Assembly: GCA_006384855.1 (NCBI GenBank)
Contig: VCJN01000053.1
Location: forward strand, 1-64,000
Direction: 5' to 3'
DNA from: Tetraselmis striata
Taxonomy: Eukaryota > Chlorophyta > Chlorodendrophyceae > Chlorodendrales > Chlorodendraceae
DNA: 64,000 bases
Below the pieces are notes generated by a model. The model was given only the letters and a program-made list of their open reading frames with translations. It was not told where the DNA came from and did no database searches. Every line of letters begins with the position of its first letter. Within the stretch, counting starts at the first letter, position 1. Made by a program: the position numbers and the translations under genes. Shown here piece by piece: positions 11,174-22,830 of the stretch.

Positions 11174-13608
11174 ATGCTGCATGACACCCTTAGCAGGCGC
11201 GCAGCCGCCCTGCTGCTGGCCACAGCCATATTGTGCAGTCTCCCAGGTGTCGAGAGCGCGTCTCGGCTTCCACGTCTTCTCAGGTGACTCAACCCGCCGC
11301 CCCGCACAGCGCCGCTGACACGAGCAGCAGCGCGGCATTCCGCACGCTGAAACGCTGCCCGAATGTAAGCAGCGCCACCAACAATGACAACGCTGCGTTC
11401 CTGTCTCCTGGCTGATCAAATACTGTTGCTGCGCCTGCCAATACCACAGCTCGGAAGCAGCTCCCCGTGTAACGAGTGGCGATGAAGTGACAGAGGTTCT
11501 GAATAATCGACCTCTGGTGGGCATTGTATCGCAGGTGGCCGCAGGCCCGCTCTGACTGAACAATGCCTCCGCTGTGTATATCCTGCAACCTTCCATTTCA
11601 GTAGTTTAGCTTCATATACTATCATCATGTCCCCACCCACGGAGAGCACGCTGACTCGTGGCTGTTGGCATGACCCGCTTTCACTGCTTCAGGGAGCCCT
11701 CCTCCCCAACCAGTCATACATCGCCGCCTCATATGTGAAGTTCATTGAGGTTTGGCCGTGCCAACCCCCCTCCCGCGAGTCCTCATGTTGTCTGCTGCCA
11801 AGGGTGCCTCAGTCCACCTCTGCAACCTGGCTCATGCCCGCCATGCCTGCTTGTAGATGGCGGGCGGGCGCGCGGTGCCTTTCACGCACGACATGACAGA
11901 GGACGAGATTGCAGAGAGGTATCACAGCAGCGGCTGTCGAATGACGGCGCACCAACATCAGGCCCCAGGCCATGCCAGGGTGGCAGCCACCGGGGAGGTT
12001 ATCCCCCCTGAGCCATCTCCCTGAACAAGCACGATATGGCCGCAGGTTCAACCAGGTCAACGGCATCCTGCTGCCTGGCGGCGGGGCAATCCTAGAGCCT
12101 GGCTATGGCTACTATGATGTGTCAGCCACGTTGCTCAGGCTGGCAATCGAGGCAAACGACCGCGGCGATTTCTTCCCGGTGAGATCCTTATCGTCGGCCA
12201 GGTGGCAAGTGGCTAGTAAGCATGCCGCCCAGTGTCGCAGAGCTGACCGGCTGCCATTCCCGCCAGATTCTGGGCACCTGCCTGGGCTTTGAGTTCTTCA
12301 CAGTGGCGATCAGCGGCAACACATCCATACTGGGCAAGTGCGTTCCGAGGGCCGCTGCTCAGACCATCCCTCTTGGTGACATTTAAGCTCTCCATAACAC
12401 ATAACATATCAATCGGATACTGCGGCTGGCTGACATGGTGTTGCTGCACGCATGCCTCAGCTTTGACTCGGGCAACGTCGCCACGCGCCTGGAGTTCACA
12501 AGCGACGCCGCTTTGAGCCGGACATTCAGCACATTTCGACCCGAGTTGCTGCAGCTGATGACCACGCAGCCGCTGACACAGGAGAATCACCAGTTTGCCA
12601 TCAGCCCGCAGGTGTTCACAGGCGATGCCAAGCTGTCGCAGTTCTTCCAAGTGCTCAGCACCTCAAAGGACAAGCAGGGCGTGGAGTACGTGTCAAGCGT
12701 GGAGGCGAGGCAGGTGGGGCTGCTAATGCTGGGCGCCATGCTGCCACTCCGGCCCCGCTTCCTCTACACACACATGCAGGATGGTGTACCATGCACAAAC
12801 TGACGGATATATTGGACATGTCGTGTATGGCGCGGACACGGGGCTCAGTATCCAATCATCGCAACGCAATGGCATGCCGAGAAGAACGCCTTTGAGTGGG
12901 CCTCCACGCAACAGACGCCGCACTCCGCAGAGGCGGTGCGGCAGCGAGCAGCTCTTTCATGCCTTTTGCACACTTGCTGCATGGACATGCATTCCCCCCC
13001 CCCCCCCCCCCACTCTCCCCGCTCTCCTCCTTTCCACATATGTACCTCAAAGCGTGGCCTCTATTGTGACAGCGTTGAGATGTATGTTTGCAGGTGGAGG
13101 TCACCTTCTCGCTAGCAAGAAGCCTACTCAACATGGCGCGCAGAAACCTCCACAAGCCGGTGAGTAGGACTCCGATGAGTCGCTGCGGGTCCTCCGCTTC
13201 TCACCGCCACTTTTGTGGGGTCATGCGCAGGATTTCATACCAAGGGGATGAGGCGGAGGCTGGGCCGTCACTGATATGTGCTCCTTGCGTCTGCTGTTGG
13301 GGTCACTGCCTCCTCACCTGACGCTGCCTCGCTGTGAATGTGTCGTGTGATATGTTGGTTCACCCTACCTGTACATGCAGAGAGATATCGAGTCTGAGCT
13401 GGACCTCTTGATCTACAACTACCCAGTGGTATATACTGGCCGTCAGGCAGCGACAGGGATGCCGGCACAGCAGCGCCTGGGAGCCGGCAGTGCAGCTACC
13501 CGTGCTGCAGATGGCATTCATCGCAACGGCGCTCAAGGTGTCCTGGAAGGCGGGTTCCTGCAGGTTTACGTCTTCGATGACACCCGCCCGACAACTGATT
13601 ATCGTTAA
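11174..13608 (+). CDS. GGH: Gamma-glutamyl hydrolase (folate poly-gamma-glutamate hydrolase), 11 exons
   Basis: Removes gamma-linked glutamates from folylpolyglutamates (and antifolates), normally in the vacuole/lysosome or outside the cell; class I glutamine-amidotransferase-like fold. Exons by splice consensus and phase: 11174-11283, 11310-11364, 11496-11534, 11693-11749, 11857-11918, 12046-12178, 12267-12337, 12461-12713, 12849-12935, 13094-13159, 13381-13608, about 386 aa. Residues 1-27 are a signal peptide (RRAAALLLATAILCSLPG). Family motifs are RPLVGIVSQ, YIAASYVKFIE, NGILLPGGGA, ILGTCLGFE with nucleophile Cys157, TSDA, TQWHAEKNAFEW with catalytic His269, and LIYNYP. The exon 3 start is ambiguous by a few bases. 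The final exon has about 40 residues more than plant homologues between VVYTGR and VYVFD. Those may be an unrecognised in-frame intron (GGTATATACTGG to CTGCAG). Intron 9 carries a C tract. Confidence 0.93.
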
Positions 13609-13696
13609 TTTAGATCTTGCTGCTTCCTTGAATGGCGACATGCATGGCACAGTGATGCCAGTTCAACGTGACTCGGCGTGTCTATTATGAATGCAA

Positions 13697-13701
13697 TGTA
13701 A
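13697..13701 (+). terminator. Poly(A) signal TGTAA of the GGH gene
   Basis: TGTAA lies 89 nt after the GGH stop codon, at the usual distance for green-algal 3' UTRs. Confidence 0.6.
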
Positions 13702-15020
13702 CGATGCTGCACTTGTACCCGACATGAAGTGCGGTTCCCTATGCGACTATAGTATGAACACGTACGCTTGCTCTCAGAAAGTAATAATTTATTGTCTTCA
13801 AATATTCTTCATTTTTGTCACGTATCCATGTAAATAACAAACGCTTCCAATATTACAATGTAATTAATGTAATCATAAAATAGACACAAGGGCAGAGGGC
13901 GTGTTTATTCGAGTGTTTTAGGTTTGAGCCGCATAGTTGGCCCGGACGAAAACAAGACGTCTCATGCAGCGCCGGCGTTTTGTCGTATTGCAGGGATGAG
14001 CGGAAACTTCGCCGGTGCTGGTGCCTGTGTATGATGTCAATGCATCTCCTCCTGCCAGCCTTGCTTTTTAGGGGTATAGGCAGTCCGTGATCTTGTACAA
14101 ATTTGAAAATTCTTATTAATTTGTTCCTGCCTAGTCTTGGATGCTAAACCGGCTGGTTGTCTTCCTGTCCGGCTGCAAGAACCCGCATAGGGTCCACTAC
14201 TTAAAGCGCGTAGCGTGCAGCTCTCTGAAGGCCAAGATCTTGTACAAGTGTGCTGTGTGCGCGCATGCATACGTGCGCGCGCGCCTGTGTGTATGTGTGT
14301 GTCGTGTTTGTTTGTATCCATGTTTGCTGCGTGCACGTGTCTTTTCTTGTACATTTCGTCTATGTAATCCTGGCAATGCCTCAACGACAGTAGTTCTTAT
14401 TCTTTTTGGTCCAATTGACGAAGCAATTAGAGTATGAGGCATAGCAAGGGTTTGGGTCACCCACAAGCGGATGTTGGGGGACAGTATTACGTCCGAGTCA
14501 TATTAGTTACTAGCTAGCGTGTAGGTGGCAAAAAATGAAACGGCGGTGCCTGGCTGTGTTTTGCCACCCTTCTAGCGTTAGTTTTATCGGTACAGCAGCG
14601 ATATGCTGGTCGCACTCGTATGTTCATGATGTAATATTAGCGCGAGTTTACAGAGAATAGAGTCTGCTTGATCGTCAAATACTGGCATATTGTGGAATAT
14701 ATGAGGAATAGGGCCCAAGTCTCTTACTAATCCTACCATATTAAATGTGGGGTGATGAGTCTGTGAGTCTGTACGTCGCTGACTGTATACAGGGACTCTA
14801 ATTGATCCTTGCGGCTCTCTGGATTCCACACTCCTGCAACGGGTCTACGTGTAACGCGTACTAAAAACTAACAACAAATTTGTATGGGTGTTTTTGTATG
14901 TAACTGTGTGTATCAATCATGTTCCGGTAAATATATCTAACCAGTCGGTCTTTCTAACGCTGCGCCCAAGCTATCACCATAACACCCACCAGTATCAGCG
15001 TGACACCGCTTCTTAGGCAT
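13702..15020. other. Intergenic, no gene recognised
   Basis: Moderately AT-rich. A TG/GT-rich patch runs at about 14270-14340. Short ORFs have no recognisable content. Confidence 0.5.
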
Positions 15021-15022
15021 TT

Positions 15023-16990
15023 CAGGGCCCATTTGAGTCGCGACGCATAGCGGAGGCGGAAACGGGAGGGCGCTGCCTAAGGCAGCGAGCGAGAAAATGG
15101 CAGACGAGCTGCTAGTGGCTGTCCTAAGTAGCTCCCCGGCCGGGAGCGCAGGGCTCGCGGGCGATGGGGCAGCCCGTACTGAAACCCGATCATGGCACCG
15201 GTTGCCGAACCGGTTAGAACCAGGCTTGGGCTGCAGTATCTATTGCACTGTAGCGTGCAGAAACTGCAACATGCAGTTAAGCTACTACACTGCATCCTGC
15301 AGTACTTCCCGAAAACGGGCTGCAATGCAGTTACCCAAAGTGCCCCAAATCTCACTGGATAACGTTTGGATGGCGCCCGCCAATGAGAATAAGCCATATG
15401 GCGACGGTTCCGGCGGTCGGAGCGCCGAGGATAGCACCGTACTCGCTCGTACCATCACACGTCGCCGCATCGGGGCACAGACCAGTGGACCACACACACC
15501 AGCCGAACCTATCATCATTTCACCCTCACTCAGGCACCACTACCTGTCATCCTCTTCTCGTCACTCTTCGTCAATTATATGGAGGGAGACCAGTCTGCCG
15601 CGAAGCAGGGCGCAGCGACAATGGCGGACGAGGCGATGGCGGAAGACATCACCGCCGCCGCCGCGGCCAGCACTGCAACGGAGTTGTGCTCTTGATCAAA
15701 GCAAAACATATGTGGTATAACCCCTCCCCCCCCCCCCCACACCTACACACACAACACACCTGCTAACTTTACCTCTGCTTTACTGTTGGCTGACGTTTGC
15801 CGATTGCCGCCTGCTCCCTACCCGCAGACCATCAAAGTCAAAAAGATCACCACACGGCTGCAAAGTTGTGCCACCTGGACGAAGAAGTCTTCTAAGGGGT
15901 GGACATTGTACGCCGATGTGTGCGCCCGCTTTGGCAAGGCAGCGCGAACGTTCATCACCCCGATGAAAACCAGGTTCACCAACGTATGCCCCTGTCTCTG
16001 CCTCTGCCCCAACTACTGCCCATCCTCCCGCCCCATCAATTACCTAACTTGTGTATGACCACCGACGTACGTGCTTGTTAGTTTCACCTTTACGAAAAAC
16101 AAGCATGCCGCTGCGCCGGGTATTTTCAGCTGCGGAGGCTGAGCTGCGCACCTTCCGTTGTTGCAACCTGCTCCCCAACATGACAAAGGACCCGTTGAGG
16201 TGGTGGAAGAATCATGCTTCTTCCTTCCCCCTTATCTCTGAAGTAACTAGGATTGCTTTTTGTGTGCCGGGCTCACAGACTGAGTGCGAGCGCGTGCTCT
16301 CTTGCTGGTCTTATCACCATGCACTTAAGAAATAGAGTGAACCTGGATAACATGGGTGCCTGCGTCTTCGTTCTGAAGAACTTGGACTTGGATGCCAAGG
16401 TCAGGGAGCTACTGGCGTCGTACTACGGGGAGGCTGCTTTCAGCGCCGTGGCGGCGGATTTACTCAAGCCATGCGGAGAGGATTGGCTGGCCAGCCAGGG
16501 GGCAAGGGGGAGGCCGACCGCATTCAATGGGAAGCGGAGGAGTTCATGCTGGAGCAGTATGGAGCCGAGCCAGCGGATGAGGAGGCGGGGGATTATAGGA
16601 GTTTTTATGCCATCATGTTTTTTACGCGTGTTTCACTACGCATGCGTTGGGACATCATCTGTAGTGGACACACACAAATGTACACACAGTGGGCCTTTCC
16701 CCTATGTAGGCAATTTAATGATACATTACAACTTCCACCACGATTGCTGCCCCTCTGCATCCGAAATGGCTGCCCCTTTGCCCTTCACTGTCCCGCCCTT
16801 CCCTATAATCATCAGTTTCAGTGCTACTGCAGCTTGCACTGCAGCCTGCAATGCGGCCTGCAATACTGCACTGCGGCCTGCAGTACTGGAAGGTGGGCTG
16901 CAGCCCAACCATGATGAAAACCACTAACAAACCGTACGGGTCGCACTAGGACAGTCAAATTGATAGGAAACCCCATTAAACACGTTTAGA
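15023..16990 (+). mobile_element. hAT-superfamily DNA transposon, degraded
   Basis: The coding part ends in a hAT dimerisation region. The run AELRTFRCCNLL then DPLRWWKNHASSFPL, SQTECERVLS, then LAGLITMHLRNRVNL and VFVLKNLDLD matches the family's D-P-L-x-W-W ... F-P ... R-V-F-S ... R-x-x-L layout. An upstream exon near 15828-15990 (KSSKGWTLYADVCARFGKAA, KTRFTN, GT donor) and a 43-codon opening reading frame at 15579 may be its 5' exons. The hAT block is split by a one-base frame change near 16300, so this copy is probably inactive. Left-end sequence CAGGGCCCATTTGAG (15033 area) resembles a hAT terminus. The right end is placed at about 16990 because the derivative at 29983-30200 stops matching there. 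Confidence 0.7.
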
Positions 16991-17850
16991 TCATTTCAAC
17001 ATGCGATGGAGTTTGGTAGATTTTGCCAGTTTATCCGCGGTCCGTTTACGGCTGTGAGCTTGGGCGGTCGGCAGGCGTGCGGACATGGCGAAGGCGGACG
17101 ATGTCTAGTTGAGTTGAAGGGGTCTCGCGCCGAGAGGTTAGGAACCTTAATCGAGGCGCAGGCGCATTATCGACGCGGATGGGAGATGTTGGCGGCGCGA
17201 ACGCCGGCGCGACATAGGCCGGACGAGTCGCTGAATTAAGGCGCCGTCTCTCGACGGTGCCCTACAACATTTGCCGCGCGCCGTGACTGCGTGCGGCCAC
17301 GAGCCGGAATTGCATGCCAGTAGGAGCGGCCAAGCTTGGCGACGAGTGCCCAGCAGGGGAGCAGTGGCACATGCACCAAGAGGACGAGTAGCGCTACCGC
17401 TGCGCGCATATGAGCGCACGAGCGCGCCGCGTACAGCCAAGTGAAGTAATGGTACGTTGAACGCGACGCGATGGCAAGTTGTTAATAACCCTGCACATGT
17501 ACTTGCGATGCACATTACGAAGGTTGTACACGCAACCCCGCGCGATGACAGTGGTGTGAGGCCGCTGCCATCTCCACGGCGGTCGTCTTGCCGACTCACG
17601 TTAAGGGCGGCGCGTGAAGCGCACAACGCTTTGGGGCGCGGGAACGTGGGGCCCAGTGTGGTCGTGCCGTACCGGCTCTTAAGTGTGTGGAGGTCGGTTG
17701 TCGGCGATGTCGTAGGACCCACCGACTCGGTAAGCTGTCGCCGCGGGTCTTGCTTCGCGGAGTGCGGTGAGGCGGCTGCCGCTGCGGCACCGCCAGCTAC
17801 GGCTGCCAACCACTTCACAAGTCGCAGGCCTATGTTGACGCCACGAAAAA
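16991..17850. other. GC-rich stretch, no gene recognised
   Basis: A 223-codon minus-strand ORF (17147-17818) begins MKWLAAVAGGAAAAAAS, which looks secretory. The rest is low-complexity in character and has no recognisable domain; stop-free frames are common at this GC level, so I do not call a gene. Confidence 0.35.
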
Positions 17851-18137
17851 AATTTAAATTGAAATCGATTACAACATGCTAGTCTGATGCTCTCCACCGC
17901 CCAGACTGAGTCGCTCTTAGGGCCTGCCATCTCTAACCATAGTAGGGACACAGATGTGTATTACAGCTCCGGCTACCAGCCTTCCTCTTATGTTTCCATC
18001 CCCGCCTCCTTCCGTCGCAGCCTTGGGCCGCCCCTCATATATGTTGTCTCCGACTTCGCGGCATCTCCGTTTTCCGCGCCCAGTTCATTACAGAGCCCTA
18101 GGCATCGGATTCCTCTAGGTTTTTGGCCTCTATGTGC
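17851..18137 (-). mobile_element. Severely 5'-truncated LINE 3' end
   Basis: On the minus strand this ends in repeated GAAATT-type units (plus strand AAATTTAAATTGAAATCGAT at 17851-17870). The preceding ~90 bp match the ends at 18138-18240 and 40051-40140, including CCCAGACTGAG and CTCTTAGGGCCTGCCATCTC. It abuts the tail of the larger LINE directly, so one inserted next to or into the other. Confidence 0.65.
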
Positions 18138-18371
18138 AATTGAAATTGAAATTGATTCACAACGTGCTGACTTGCTGCTCTCCACAGCCCAAGCCGAGTT
18201 GCTTTTGGGACCTGCTTTATCCAACCGCTGTGGGAACCCTAGGGATTACGGATGCAGCTTCCGGCCTTCCTCCTTATCGCCCGCGCCCCTCCTCCTTCCA
18301 TGCCGCTTGGTATTGTTCCCCCCTGCCGTGGCGGGGGTGTCGAGTACGGTGGTCTGCGGAAAGCGTGTGTG

Positions 18372-19995
18372 TTAACGGTGGGTGTGCGTGCGGGGTGTGT
18401 GGGAGGTACTGAGGTTGGACATGGCAGGTTTGAGGGGCTGTCGGGATATACGGAGGAGAGTATGTAGCCATCCGATTGAGTGTCGTTGGAGTTTCCTACA
18501 GAGGCGGATTGCAGCGGCGCTGGGAGGTGGAGGGGGTTTGTCCGGGGGTTGCTTCTTGGGGCGGAGGACCGAGAGGCTATGGATGGCTTCTAGTGTGAGT
18601 TTTTGCATGGTGCCGCTGCGGCTGAGGGTGACGGGAATGATTTCAATCGGACACTGCCATCCTTGTTGACGTAGGGCGCTCACCATGTGTTGGTATTTTT
18701 CGCGGATGAGAGCGTGCACGGTGGCATGATTGAGATCAGTACAATATTTGAATTCGATTATCTGTATCATTTGGATTGCTCTAGGATCGGTGCTGGGAGA
18801 TATGGTTTCGGTGGCCGGGTCCCTGTCGAATCCGACGATGCGTACTGCGTCCGGCTTACAGTGTTTAGGGCGGAGGTGAGGGGGTAGCATGGTCGTGGGG
18901 AGCAGGGTGGGTGCTTGGGCGGCACAGGGACCTTCGGTTTCCCCTTCTTGGGCGTCCGCTAGGCGGTCGGGGATGCTGATGCACGGGACTCTGTGTGTGA
19001 TTCGGTCGGTTAGGTCGGAGATCAGGGAGTCTCTGTTGGGGGAGGAGAAGTCAGCCACAGGTTTGTTGCCCGCGTCCGTGGATAGTACGTGCCAGCGACC
19101 GCCGTTTAGGACTTCCAGCTCGCTGAGGAGGAGTTTAAGCGCGCTATTGTGTCGGTCTGTCTTTAGGCCTGCCATGGAGGGGAAATTGCCTGCCATGTGA
19201 CCATTGCTGAGGTGCTGTCCGCATTTCCCGCATGTGAAGGACGGCTGGCCTTTGCGTCTCATTCGGCTTGAGTGTGTTCCCCACATGAATTCCAGCCTGT
19301 GGATTCCTTCCGAGGTGGTGATGTCCGAGGGGGTGACGAGGTCCGGCATTACACATGTGGCCAACGCCGGGTCTATGAGGTGGGAGTGCAGGGTTTCGTC
19401 GGAGGCGTCGCAGCCTACAGTAGCGTTGGCGTGTTTCCGAAGGGCGGCTTTCAAGTTGTGGGGGGTGTGAGTGGTGGTCGGCGCGCCTTGGCATGGGTTC
19501 AGCCACACGTGATCGGTTGGTTCGGGAGTCGCGCCTACGGTTACGATAGTGTCAGGTGGGATTGTCCCGTTGGCTACTTCGCCGGCGGTGGTGTCGGCTT
19601 GTTCGTTGCCTTCGACCCCAATATGGGCTTTGACTTTCTGGAGGATAGTTCGGAGTCCCAAATCCGCTCGGTGTCGGAGTTGGCGTACTGTATGTTCGAG
19701 TAGTATTTTGTGAGCGTGGCGTCGTAAGGTGACCGGCCGGTACATCATGCGCTCTATTAGGTGAAGGGAGACTGCGCTATCTGAGAGGATGTGCTTCGGT
19801 AGGTCAGACTCGAGTGCCACCGATATGGCGGCCAGTTCAGCTCTGGTGATGCGCGGCGAATATTGTCCGCGTCCACTCCCACTGCGATGGGTTTATTGCC
19901 CGGCGTGTAGACCCCGGCACCGACTCCCACCGCTCCGCCGCGGAGGATGCGGGAGCCGTCGGTGTATGTAAAGCGTTTCGGGTCGTGCCGTCATT
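18372..19995 (-). pseudogene. LINE ORF2 C-terminus: RNase H, zinc finger, restriction-like endonuclease
   Basis: RNase H motifs run FTYTDGS (catalytic Asp), RITRAELAAISVALE (catalytic Glu) and LQKVKAHIGVEGNEQADTT (His and Asp); a one-base frame change separates the first from the others. Downstream is CGKCGQHLSNGH, a finger like those before the nuclease in REL-type LINEs, then KPDAVRIVGFDRD (18854) and IIEFKYCTDLN (18755), which together fit PD-(D/E)XK, followed by EKYQHMVSALRQQGW. RNase H removes template RNA; the REL nuclease nicks target DNA in R2-like elements. That both nucleases are used here is inference. Confidence 0.75.
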
Positions 19996-19999
19996 CTAG

Positions 20000-20551
20000 G
20001 AGTTGTATGGACGGGATTGGTGACGTCAATGGGCGGAGTTCCTGTGCGGCGGGTGGTATCCGCCAGTCGCGAGGCGGTCTCGGAAGACGGGGGCATGATG
20101 TTGCTGCTCTTGCTGCGTCCGAGCCTATTGGTCGTTGGGTGGTGTTAATGTGGAAGTGCGGCGTGCGGCCGGGGTACAAGACCCGGAGGGCAGCCGACAT
20201 CTTGGTCGAAGCTTCCGCTGCGTTGACGTTTGCGAGGTAGGGGGCGGAAGCCACCAAGTACACTCCCACCGGCCATTTGGTGCCGAGGTCCTTGTTCGGG
20301 GCTGTCTCGGTGTGTTGGTATGGGGACCGGAATTTGGTGAGGTCCGCGGGGAGCTCGCATAATTTCTGCATGTAGGGATGGTTGAGGAGATGAGCTTTCT
20401 TGTAGGGTGCGTCTTCCCACTCGGGGAGGATGAGCACCGTGGCGGTAGACTCCTGCCTTTGAGCGTGCACGCTACGGAGAGCGTGTTGCACCGCTTTCAG
20501 CATATATTTGTCATCGTATTCGGGGTTGGCGAGGGACGGTTCAGCCCACAA
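20000..20551 (-). pseudogene. LINE ORF2 segment with NPEY-containing module
   Basis: The frame reads WAEPSLANPEYDDKYMLKAV, ATVLILPEWEDAPYKKA, HPYMQKLCELPADLTKF and WPVGVYLVAS. An N-P-x-Y block followed about 25 residues later by a hydrophobic strand and a P-x-W motif resembles class-I amino-methyltransferase-like or PCIF1-like folds. That is a weak resemblance only. It lies between the PHD-like finger and RNase H. No such domain is part of the standard LINE set that I know. Confidence 0.45.
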
Positions 20552-21156
20552 GTACAGGTCGTTGGGGGGTCTAGCGCCAAAAAACTACATCTTCGGGGTA
20601 CAGACTATGGTATTGGGAGGTGTAGATCGACTTGTTGAGGGGGTCGCTGAAAAGTTCTGTGCGGGCATGGAGGGCGGTCATGATTGCCAGTGTAAAGCGG
20701 TCATCCGTGGCCCATCTGTTTCTTCGGATTTGGTGTTTGGAATTGTCGTCGGCACTCGTAAGGGTACCCACTCTGCTCAGGAGCGCATAAACCTATTTTG
20801 CAAACGTCTTGTTTGTTCGGTCCGGTCTGAAGAGAAAGTGGAGGTGCTCGACCCTTCGGCGGTCGAGGGTATGGGAGGCTGTGCCGTCCGGCTTGCTGTG
20901 GAGCACTAGTTAGTGTGTGTCCCGGACGCTGAAGTAGAATTCCCCCGTAGATAGGGAGTCCAGGTCCGGATTAATGGTGGCGAGTCTGATTTCCACTTGG
21001 TGTTTGGGGGGGTGCCACGCGGCCGGTTGAGCGGAGGGGAATTCCGGGGCTTCGAGTCTGGTTCGAATGCGATGGCTTGCATTGAGTGCGCGCGGTCCGG
21101 ATTTCGTATCCTATATAATGGATTCGGCTAGTTGCCAGGCTGGTTCCCATTGGACC

Positions 21157-21510
21157 TCAGTCGAAATGGTGGGTGGTGTCGTTGTGGTTGTTTTTAAGGA
21201 CGCATTTGGCACACCTGGCATCCGTGGCGAGGACGCAAGCGGGGTGGACCACGTTATGGCACCATGTGACTGGGCAGTTCCAGACAATACCTGCAGCTGG
21301 GAGGTGGCAGTGGGTACAGTGGCGTCGACCGGCGTTTTTTACTTCTCGTGGCGGAAGGCAGTCTTGTGTGATGGGTGTGCACGAGGCCGAAATGAAGCCC
21401 ATGTGTTTTTGGGCGTTGATTTCCGCAAGGTTGAGGATTTCCGGGGCCCGGTGGACGAGGTATTGGTTGACGCCATCTGGTCCTCGGGCTGTGGAGGTGA
21501 TGCGGGTCAC
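21157..21510 (-). pseudogene. LINE ORF2 segment with PHD-like zinc finger
   Basis: Residues give CTHCHLPAAGIVWNC, WCHNVVHPAC and CAKC. The spacing of C-x2-C, C-x4-C, H-x3-C and C-x2-C is close to a PHD/RING-type cross-brace finger. In host proteins these bind histone tails; in algal LINEs their role is unknown. Its place after the RT suggests a chromatin- or nucleic-acid-binding function in target choice, which is inference. Confidence 0.6.
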
Positions 21511-21689
21511 GTCGCTCGCTGGCAGGGGGGTTGCGTGGACTGTGAGGGGTTAGGTGCGGAATTGGGCCGTGCGGGCCTGGGCTGGGGCGCGCTGGGGGTG
21601 TAGGACCGGCGGGCCGAGTTGTGGGCGGCATGCGGTGCGCGGAAGGATAGATAACCAAGTGTTGTTGGGAGAGGGCCGCCCAGTTCGCG

Positions 21690-22830
21690 GGGGAGAGGGG
21701 TTTTGGTCTACATACGGGAACCAGTGGCCTTGCATTTGGAGACTTCTACCGACATTTTTGTGTATTCGCTGAATTCGGAGAGTTTGGTGAGTTGGAGTTT
21801 CATGTCCGCTAGTGGGGAAGTGGTAATGCTTATGTCGTCCGCAAAGTCGTGGCCGACATATGTTCGTCGATTGGGGTGGGTCGATTGGGGTGGCCGACAT
21901 ATGTTCGTCGATTGGTCTCGTGTAGAAGGGTGCGGGAGTATTGGGAGGAGAGACGGGCGTTGGGATCGTCCTTTGGCTCGATCTTGGATGGGTCGGGGTT
22001 GGTCGGAAGTTCCCAAGGGGGTGTCCCTAGGATGTCAGGGGTGGCTTTGGCGACTTGTGCGGCGTCATGGCTTTCTATGGCAGCCCTCGCCGGGTCGTCT
22101 GTGAGGCCTTTGGCTTTTGCGGTGTTTACATGCGTCATTCGGGGGGTGGTGCTCTTCTGTCCTTGCGCTCGAGCACTGAGGCGGCTGTGGAACATACGGG
22201 GGTTAGCGTCGTATGATTTGTTGTTGTTATTTTCCGGTACGCGTCGTACTTTCTTGTGGCGATTTTTATCTCGTGGCTCGTGTGGTTTGCGACACTCGGT
22301 AAGTATGGCGTCCGGCGTGAGGGGTGTGTCTCCGCTGTCGGGCTTGAGAATGTCCCGAGCTCTGTCGCGCACCGAAGCTCTTCTTGCGTTGATTACGGCG
22401 TCCGGGGTGCCTGGTTTCGGAGCCGTGAGGCGACGCGCGTCTGGGGTGAGTCTGCGGAGGTGCCGGATGACGCGTTTGTGTTTGATGGGGAGCGAGATAG
22501 ATGGGGAGGTGTCCCCCGGGGAGGCGCGGTTTAGGGGAGGTGGAGGGGTCCGGGGATGGCTTTGTGGGCCATATTGTTGCTGCGTGGTCGAGGTGTAGAT
22601 TGAGGAGGGCCATGAGGTCGGCCGCCATGTCATCGATATCTGTTGTGGTGTATTCCGTTGAGGCTCCCGACCAAGATTTCGTGAATTGTTGGGCGAGTTG
22701 TTCGGTTTCGGCAGTGCCATGTTGGTACGCCGCTGCTGCCCCGGGGTAATTGGGAGACGAGCGTAAATTGATATTTGCGTGTGGTCTGTCCCCGTGGCGG
22801 GGGTGCCGCGGGCGGCTCAAGATGAAGAAG
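21690..22830 (-). pseudogene. LINE reverse transcriptase, core missing
   Basis: The minus-strand reading passes from an RT-proximal region (QQFTKSWSGASTEYTTTDID, PDAVINARRASVRDRARDIL) almost straight into FADDISITTSPLADMKLQ (ADD at about 21840) and KMSVEVSKCKATG. The roughly 150-200 residues that normally hold the fingers and the first catalytic Asp are absent. At the join the plus strand carries the 22-bp unit CGACATATGTTCGTCGATTG (first 20 bases shown) twice, at about 21852 and 21895, which suggests deletion or slippage between short repeats. Confidence 0.6.

Noticed and set aside
17147-17818. 223-aa minus-strand ORF with a signal-peptide-like start
   Set aside because: GC-rich, low-complexity translation with no domain; comparable stop-free frames occur on the opposite strand.
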